A stretch of 64,000 bases of DNA from positions 16,740,001 to 16,804,000 of the forward strand of contig OX419757.1 in NCBI GenBank assembly GCA_948567375.1, read 5' to 3'. Positions within the stretch are counted from its first letter, which is position 1; each line of letters starts with the position of its first letter. Position numbers and translations under genes: made by a program. This DNA is from Lunularia cruciata (lineage: Eukaryota > Streptophyta > Marchantiopsida > Lunulariales > Lunulariaceae). Below the pieces are notes generated by a model that worked only from the letters and a program-made list of their open reading frames with translations, had not been told where the DNA came from and searched no databases. Positions 58,016 to 64,000 of this stretch are shown here, piece by piece.

Positions 58016-60640
58016 GTGACAAAAGACAAAGAAGTGCAACTCTATAAAAATCGAAACTGCAACGACAAAATGTCAAGCAATTTTCCTTTGCCATTGAGGA
58101 GTCATCTTGCAAGTGATCGGGGAAAGGGAAATAGAGTTGGGCTCGTGTTAGTGCGCAAGGGAGAAGTCGTGAGAGTGAAATCGAGAGAAAGTGAGAAAGC
58201 AAAAGAGATGGGAGGAGGGAAGAAGAACTCCAAATTTGCAGTGAGAAATCATGCGATTTGGAGATTAGATATAGTAGAAAGGATCAAAGTCTTGAGCCAA
58301 CTTCGGATCACATTTCTGGCATGGAACTGGAACGTAAGTTTTCCAGGATTTATGACAGAAATCATCAAGAGTAAGTGTCTCGATGGACCCGAGGAAGAAG
58401 GGAAGAGAGGAAATCCGGCTCGTTGGATAGAGTCGGATTGGAGATTGGTACTCAGGAAGGAGGCAGGCTCGGAGCAGGGAGCCACATTCTTGGAGAAAGG
58501 AGAGATAACCCAAGAAACTCAAGAGGTGAGAGATGCCTTCTCGTCAAAGAGAACGAAGAATGTGTACAAGGTAGAAAGTTACAAAGACCCTATCAAGAGA
58601 GGAATTGTGAGTGCTATGATGGCAATCCTGAAGCCAAAGAGAACAACATATGTGATGAAACACCAAGCGATGTTCTTTCACAAATTGTTTGCAGGAGAAC
58701 CAATTAATTGGGCGAGGTGTTTTCACGGGAGAATGAGGCAAATGGTGTGGAATCTGCGAGATAAGTCGCCTCTACATTATATTGTGCCGTTTGCAGCGCA
58801 TTTCTACCTCGGGCTCAATTTGCTGAACTCGGCGGAGCGGAATCAGATGGTGTCGCACTTCCATCCGGATGTGCGAAAGGAGGTCAATATCGAGGAGCAG
58901 CAATACATTTTGCAAATCCGGAGCACGGACGATTACTACGTGAAAATAGGGAAAAACGTGGAGGTCGTGGTAAGTACCCCGACAAAGAAGAGGACTTGGC
59001 AAGCAGAAGCCGAAGAAAACAAGAAAACTCGGAAGATGCAGAGAAGTAACCCAAGGCGAGGAATGGTGGTAATTGAGTCAAAAGATGAAGACTTAGAAGG
59101 CGAGGCTGAGCTCAAGACGGAGGACTTAGAGCATGAGGAGGAACCTGAGCTTACACTGTAGAGCAGAGATACGAGCAGTGATAGTAAGGACGGTGGAGAA
59201 ATGACCTTGGTGCCAATGGCTGAAGAATATGAAGACGAAGTGCAGGCCGAGGTAGAAGCGGAAGACAATACAGCGCTGGAAGACAAAGTACCGGTGCCAG
59301 AGGAGAAGAAGATTGTAGTGCAGCGAGGAGTTTGCTTGCAATGTAAGGCAAAGTGTGAGGCGAGACCAAGTTGAGTGAAGACAGAGGTAGAAGAAAGCTC
59401 GGGCAGTGAGGCATCAATCCCGATACGAAGACTCCATAGAAGAAGGCGAGTATCGGGAGAACACGAGGAGAGAAGAGAGACCCCTCCACGGGAGGAAGAA
59501 GTTGCCAGTGATGGAGTGGAGTACTTGCAAGAGGAAGTGTGCCCGCTGCTAGTAAAGTTGGAGCAGAAGAAGAAGGAGATGCAGTCTACTTGTCCCGAGG
59601 TAAAGACTGTACTGTAGGTGGTAGCAAGATTAGAAGAAGAGAACTTGGAGTTGAAGAGGAGTGTAACCCGAGGTGAGGAGGAGAGAGAAGTATTGCAAGC
59701 GGAGGCAGTCAAGAGAAGTCAGGTAATCAAAGACCTGAAGAGAGAAGTGATCTATCGAGAGGATCTTGCGAGGAAGAGTGATATTGCAAGGGAAAGACAA
59801 GTAGTTGAATCTGAAATCTTGAAGCAGCAGTTTGCTTATTCAAGAGTAGAGCTTATCCATGCTATGGCGAGGATAGCATCAAAGGATCAAGAGCTTGATA
59901 GAGTGATGGAGAGTATGGAGGAGAAGAAGCAACTCTGGCAACAAGAGTTGGCTGCGAGATATAGAGAAGAAGAGAGATTACGAGAGTTACTTCGTAATCA
60001 GGAAGAGAAGGTTGAACAAAAGGAGAAAGAGAAGGAAGCAGTGAAAGCCGAGTTCAAGGAAGAGTTGGCGATGTACAGAGAGGAATGGCTTGCAGATCGG
60101 GAACAAGAAAGGAAGACAAGATTGGAGCCATTGAAGGAGATAGTCCTCAGAGTGAATGCAATGTTAAGTACAGAAGCCAGCGTTCGAATTGAAGAAGCAC
60201 GTCTGCACGAGTTGAAGTTGTTGGTGCAGGAGATGAGGCGAAGACAAGCAAAAGACACGGAGATGAATGCCTTGTTAATAAAATTAAGAACTTGTGTAGA
60301 TAGGAAGGTGTTGGAAGTAGAGGATAACATTTCCATTAGATTAGACTTAGTGAAGGTAGAGCTAGAAAAACTTCGGAAAGATGTTAAAGCAAAACCCAAA
60401 GTAGATAACATAGGAGTCCAAATGTCTTTGGAGTTGGCATCAGAGACATTAGGGAAGAGTGGGTCAGGAGATAAGGAGTTAGATAGATTACCCACTAGTG
60501 AAATTTCAGATCAGGAAAGAGAATTGCTGGACTTGGTAGAAGAAGTAGAAGATCTGAAACCCGAGGAAAAGATAGTAGGAAGTAAAGTTACTTTGGGTTC
60601 GGGTTTGAAAGCCGAAGAAGAAGTAGACATCGGATTGTAG
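58016..60640 (+). pseudogene. CT-4 long reading frame: plant-transposon-like domain plus coiled coil, three stops
   Basis: Segments 58016-59161, 59162-59374, 59375-59617 and 59618-60640 are all in one frame, separated only by TAG (59159), TGA (59372) and TAG (59615), about 870 codons. The N-terminal part is basic. Residues ~185-300 form a globular region (GIVSAMMAILKPKRTTYV, MFFHKLFAGEPINWARCFHG, VPFAAHFYLGLNLLN, VSHFHPDVRKEV). It recalls, by layout only, the putative plant transposon domain found in gypsy-associated proteins. The middle is acidic (EDLEGEAELKTEDLEHEEE). The last 340 codons are strongly heptad-like and rich in Glu/Lys/Arg/Leu, a long coiled coil. The function is unknown to me. 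CT-3 carries a diverged copy of the N-terminal part. Confidence 0.75.
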
Positions 60641-61436
60641 TGGTAACCGATTTGAGATTTGAAGGGGCAGATATGAAGAGGTGCATTGTCATTTTGGATC
60701 TGCAGGTTAGAAGAGTTGTTGTAGAACGGTATAGTTGTTAGAACTGTCGATTGCTTCACTACTTAAGAGTGGCATTTGCAGTCAAATGTTGTTCAATGCT
60801 CATTATTTCTGAGAATAGATAAAGCGAAGTGCTGTGAAGTAGTGCTCGTCGCTTGAGCTTGATTCCGAGTATCAATTTTGTGTCTATGTTTGTGAGTGTT
60901 TGGAGAAATTCGAAGTGCAAGTCAGAGTGTTTATTGGATGTTGGATTCCACAGCCTTGATCTTCATTTTGTGTGTTTGATCCTGAGTGAAGTGCAATCAA
61001 AGCAATGCCTTGACAAATCTGAGAGGAATTGTAGTGTTGGTAGTATTCTGCATTTGTGAGTGTAGTGCGAAGTTGATGTGAAGCAATTTCAATCGAGGAA
61101 GTTGTGCCTTCAGTGGAGGGGTAGAACACAATTCTGAGGCAAAGTCGTTTTGCAGTGAAGTGCCATTTTTGGGAGAGCTTGAATCATCACAATCAAGATT
61201 GTTTGGAAAGATTTGATGGAGTTGTGATTAAGGAGTGTTAATTCATGACAAGACTGCGAATCAGTGCTTGTTACTCTCTTTTGGGTGTGGTTTCTACCTA
61301 AGAGATTAAAGACGCAACCAAGAAGAACTGAAATTGTTACTTTGATTCGTATTTGGACATTTTTGACTCGTATCTCTGCGAGAACAAACTTTACTTACCC
61401 GATTAACACAAAAGTGATATTTGCCGGGTTGTCACA
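60641..61436 (+). other. 3' region of CT-4, promoter-like end
   Basis: About 800 bp with no long frame, well conserved in CT-2 (50629-51420). A TATA-like word (tacttaag here near 60760, tatttaag in CT-2 near 50748) and a short conserved frame of 68 codons (60853-61059; CT-2 50838-51044) are visible. This resembles the U3-R-U5 end of an LTR, but that is an inference. Confidence 0.45.
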
Positions 61437-62217
61437 ATGCTGCTCTCAACCATGGCCTCCCAAGAAGTAAGTCATAGCTTGAATCCTTCAAGACTTGGAA
61501 AGTCATGAGATTTTGAACTCCCATAATTGAATCTACCACTTTATCCATCACCCCTACTGGTCAAACTTGTTGCCTATTTTCCATGCTCACCACAAATGTT
61601 GAAGGTCTTGAGGGTATCATACCCAACTTCTTCATCAACCTTTCTGACATGGCGTTTACTGTTGATCTTCCATCAACCAATGCATCCTTGATGTTGTGAC
61701 CATTCATTCTTACATCAATCTTGGAAGCATATTCACAAGCCTTCCATGGTGCAAGCTTGGCATCCACCACCCCCATTGATACTAGAGCTTTTTCCTTCTT
61801 CTTCCTCTTGCTCCTTGTGGAACTCAAACCACCTCTAAGCTCCTTTCTCAAGGTAGGGTTCAAAGCAATCAATTGGCCCATTGTGATATTAGCCTTATGA
61901 CTACCAACATCCTCCAACACATTGTAGTTCCATTGTTGCTTTGAGATCAAGAAGTCCTCCATCCCCAACTTCTTCCTTAGAGTCTTTGTTGTTGATGGTG
62001 TTGAGGTGTGAGTGCTCCTAGTAGACATAGGAGTATCCTTGCTTGGAGTAAATCCTTGAGAAGAGCGAACATCCTCTACAAAACGAGCTCTCTTCTTCTC
62101 TTGTGCCAAAAGCTCCAAATTAAGACCCTTGGAGTTTGAGCACTCTCCCTTCTCATACTTGCTCTCAACCACATCTATGGATGTTATCCCCTTACCTTTG
62201 TTTGGATTAGGAGCCAC
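61437..62217 (-). pseudogene. gag C-terminal region and protease of E1-right
   Basis: A 218-codon open segment (62217-61561) with a basic, serine-rich N-terminal half and the retropepsin-like part NGHNIKDALVDGRSTVNAM. After a stop, text to 61437 matches the GTQNLITFQVLKDSSYDLLL of E1-left. CT-4 sits directly after LLGRPWL. The catalytic Asp is kept; the triad reads DGR as in E1-left. Confidence 0.8.
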
Positions 62218-62219
62218 TT

Positions 62220-63177
62220 GGGTTTCACTACCTCCCTCTTTCCCTTTATTGGCTCCCTCATAACTCCTTCCTCCATGGTAAGTGGAATTTGGGCAATTCC
62301 TTTGGATATGGCCTCTTCCTTGACAACCAAAACAATTTCTATCATTAAAATTGCTGGCTGGTTAGCCTCCTCTATATGGATAGTTTCCATAAATCCTAGG
62401 TCCTCTCCCTACATTTTGATCCACTTCTCTCTTCTCCTATAGTTGCACCACATTGATCTTGAGATCCGCAAGTTATTCTGTGATGGTTTGAAGTGGATCT
62501 TTTGGTAGAGGTGCAACAACTAGAGCAACTACTACTTGTGGTGAAACCCTTGCCACCAAAGTATCAGAGGTTCCACCATACTTGTAGCCTTGAGGAGGAT
62601 ACACAACCTCCTTCACCACCAAATCACTCTCATCCCCTTCCAAACTCTCCTCCATATGAATTGCAATCTTGATAGCTTCAACCTTAGAAGAAGATTTCTT
62701 ATATCTCACCTTGCTTCTAATTTGTGGTCTCAACCCTCCCAAGAAATTCTTGGTGAGCATGGACCCTATGCCAATCATTTTAGTCTCCACATCATCCCTA
62801 CTCTTCCTCAACATTATGCAAAATTTGGACTTTAACTTTTCCACTCTTTCCACATAGACTCTCACTTTCTCTCCATCTCCTTGTTTGAGAAAGGTAACCT
62901 TACTCATCAATCTCTCATAACTCTCATATGGGAGAAAGTTCTCAATGAGTGTTGAAGTCAAACTCTCCCAAGACTCTTCTTCCCTATCTCTCCTCTCGCT
63001 CTTTTGGTATTTTGACTCATACCATGTAAGTGCTGCATCTTCAAAGAAATCTGGTAATAATGATGCCCACTCATTCTTCCTCCTCTCATTGTTTCTTATG
63101 CAAGCTCTCTTGAAGTCTCTCACAAAGGCCTCCACATCTTCTCCATCCTTGCCAAAGAAAACCGGAAGTTTCCCCAT
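62220..63177 (-). CDS. gag of E1-right (capsid and zinc knuckle), partly open
   Basis: ATG at 63177 opens 234 codons (to 62473): MGKLPVFFGKDGEDVEAF, a capsid-type region with WYESKYQKSERRDREEESWE and YVERVEKLKSKF. A stop follows at 62473. Further down, NCFGCQGRGHIQRNC (about 62290-62345) is a CCHC zinc knuckle, C-x2-C-x4-H-x4-C. The upstream AG-rich tract (63180-63240) fits a leader. Gag forms the particle and binds RNA. The frame is broken before the knuckle, so I doubt it is functional. Confidence 0.75.
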
Positions 63178-64000
63178 CTTAACCTCTCACTATCTTTCTT
63201 TCTCTCAAACTTTTTTTCCTCTTTTCTTTTCTCTCACTCTATAACTAATAGAGTATGTACATGACTAACACCATTTGAGAGTAATCCACCCTAGGGAACA
63301 CAAAAGGTTCAGGTTGCTCCAAGATTTCTATAGCAACATCAAATCCTAGAGTGCATATTAATCAAACCCTCATGGATAGTTTATCCATAAGTTGAAAGAT
63401 TATCTCCATCACTAATCTTGAGAACTAGCTTATGAAGGTGGTAGTATTTCTGTAGCTGTACTAAGACTCTCTCTAAGATCCTTCACCAAAGTCTCTAAAA
63501 GTGATTTTACTCCACTACATTCATGTCCTTTTGGAAGTCCTTCAACTCCACAAACATCACACAACTCCTTGGTCTTAGATTTTCTCCCTCCCAATCTTGG
63601 TGAAGAAGGTCCAACATGCAAACCCAAGTCAAGTAAGCATCACCTTTCCCTCAATCTCTTGCTCTCAAAGGTCAATGGACATGAACTTGCCTTATGTCCC
63701 TTCTCTCCACATAGAAAGCATGAACATGCCTTATGTCCCTTGGGGAACCTTGCATAGGCTCAATTTCAACTCTTGGTGACCCTACATGTTCCCAAGATGA
63801 ATCTAAACACTCAAACATACTTTTTGTTGCTCTCAAACTCCTCATGCATGAGATCTCCACTTTGCAAAATTGACCCTTCCTCACAATTTCACTTAGATCT
63901 CTCAACTTCTATGTGATAATCCTCTGAAATTTTGCACACATGATCACAACTCCAGGGTGTCCCTCCATGCAAAATTTCAGATCTTTTCATCTGAGCCATT
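63178..64000 (-). other. leader of E1-right with zinc-knuckle-bearing short frames
   Basis: On the minus strand, about 63640-63755 encodes CFLCGEKGHKASSC, an exact C-x2-C-x4-H-x4-C knuckle, preceded by a half motif FPKGHKAC. Further on, 63430-63627 encodes LCDVCGVEGLPKGHEC. They lie upstream of the gag ATG in other frames or after stops. They may be a separate small gag-like frame or an older insertion. No LTR or primer site was found before the window end. Confidence 0.5.

Larger units (their letters stand above)
57631..61436 (+). mobile_element. CT-4: 3.8-kb CT-family element with one long reading frame
   Basis: TGTGGTGCCCACA to GTTGTCACA, with a perfect ATGCT duplication (57626-57630, 61437-61441). 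Removing it rejoins the E1-right protease region as in E1-left near 1455. TG...CA ends and 5-bp duplications are retroviral-integrase marks, but no internal LTR copy, primer site or pol is seen. It could be a solo copy of a very long LTR with a gene in U3, or a non-autonomous element of another kind. Confidence 0.9.
53819..64000 (-). mobile_element. E1-right: E1-family gypsy element, minus strand, interrupted by CT-4
   Basis: 3' LTR 54509-53819, then (minus strand, read from the right) gag 63177-62340, protease, RT, RNase H and integrase down to 54560, with CT-4 (57631-61436) inserted after the protease. The leader continues past 63177 to the window end, so the 5' LTR is outside. The reading frame is better kept than in E1-left but has several stops and frame changes. 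It is inserted into CT-3. Confidence 0.9.

Noticed and set aside
57631-61436. CT as a cut-and-paste DNA transposon
   Set aside because: Ends are TG...CA with only five to six matching terminal bases when inverted, the duplication is 5 bp, and no transposase catalytic motif was seen. Not fully excluded.

Overview
The window is nuclear DNA of a land plant. Two host genes are typical of plant nuclei: an intron-containing CIA30/NDUFAF1 gene and an SnRK1 (KIN-beta) regulatory subunit. There is a plant-type telo-box (CCCTAAA units) in front of one of them. Almost all of the rest is nested, mostly decayed Ty3/gypsy LTR retrotransposons. I cannot name the species. DNA methyltransferase genes inside gypsy elements are known to me from streptophyte algae, so a non-flowering or large-genome lineage is plausible, but this is not settled.

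Left nest (1-18350). An ancient chromovirus (A3, + strand, shredded) holds two insertion stacks and a solo LTR. The first stack is A2 (same family, - strand), split by E1-left, another gypsy family cut by the left window edge. The second is an E3-family solo LTR (E3e), split by A1. A1 is a full-length but broken chromovirus with both LTRs, a Met-tRNA-type primer binding site, gag-pol remains and a C-terminal chromodomain. The solo LTR A4 lies in the integrase part of A3. All family-A LTRs carry arrays of GAAnnTTC units that look like heat-shock elements.

Gene island (about 21000-27150). The CIA30 gene (21867-24553, six exons, + strand) encodes a predicted 234-residue complex I assembly factor. 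The KIN-beta gene (26219-26863, - strand) is an uninterrupted reading frame of 214 codons without the usual N-terminal extension. The flanks hold small tandem repeats, a perfect 24-bp hairpin and AT-rich DNA with no recognisable genes.

Right nest (31314-64000). At least six levels of insertion can be read. An E3 fragment (E3d) is split by chromovirus B. B is split by E3b. E3b is split by the best-preserved E3 copy (40754-49232), by CT-2 and by CT-3. CT-3 is split by E1-right, and E1-right is split by CT-4. Target-site duplications support several junctions.

Most interesting are the E3 and CT families. E3 is a gypsy element that carries, besides gag, protease, RT, RNase H and integrase, a DNMT3-like cytosine-5 DNA methyltransferase domain between protease and RT. 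It also has a PHD finger at the end of integrase, where chromoviruses have a chromodomain. Both are reader/writer modules of host chromatin. CT elements have TG...CA ends and 5-bp target duplications but no visible LTR pair and no pol. They carry one long reading frame (a plant-transposon-like globular region plus a coiled coil) interrupted by three in-frame stops.
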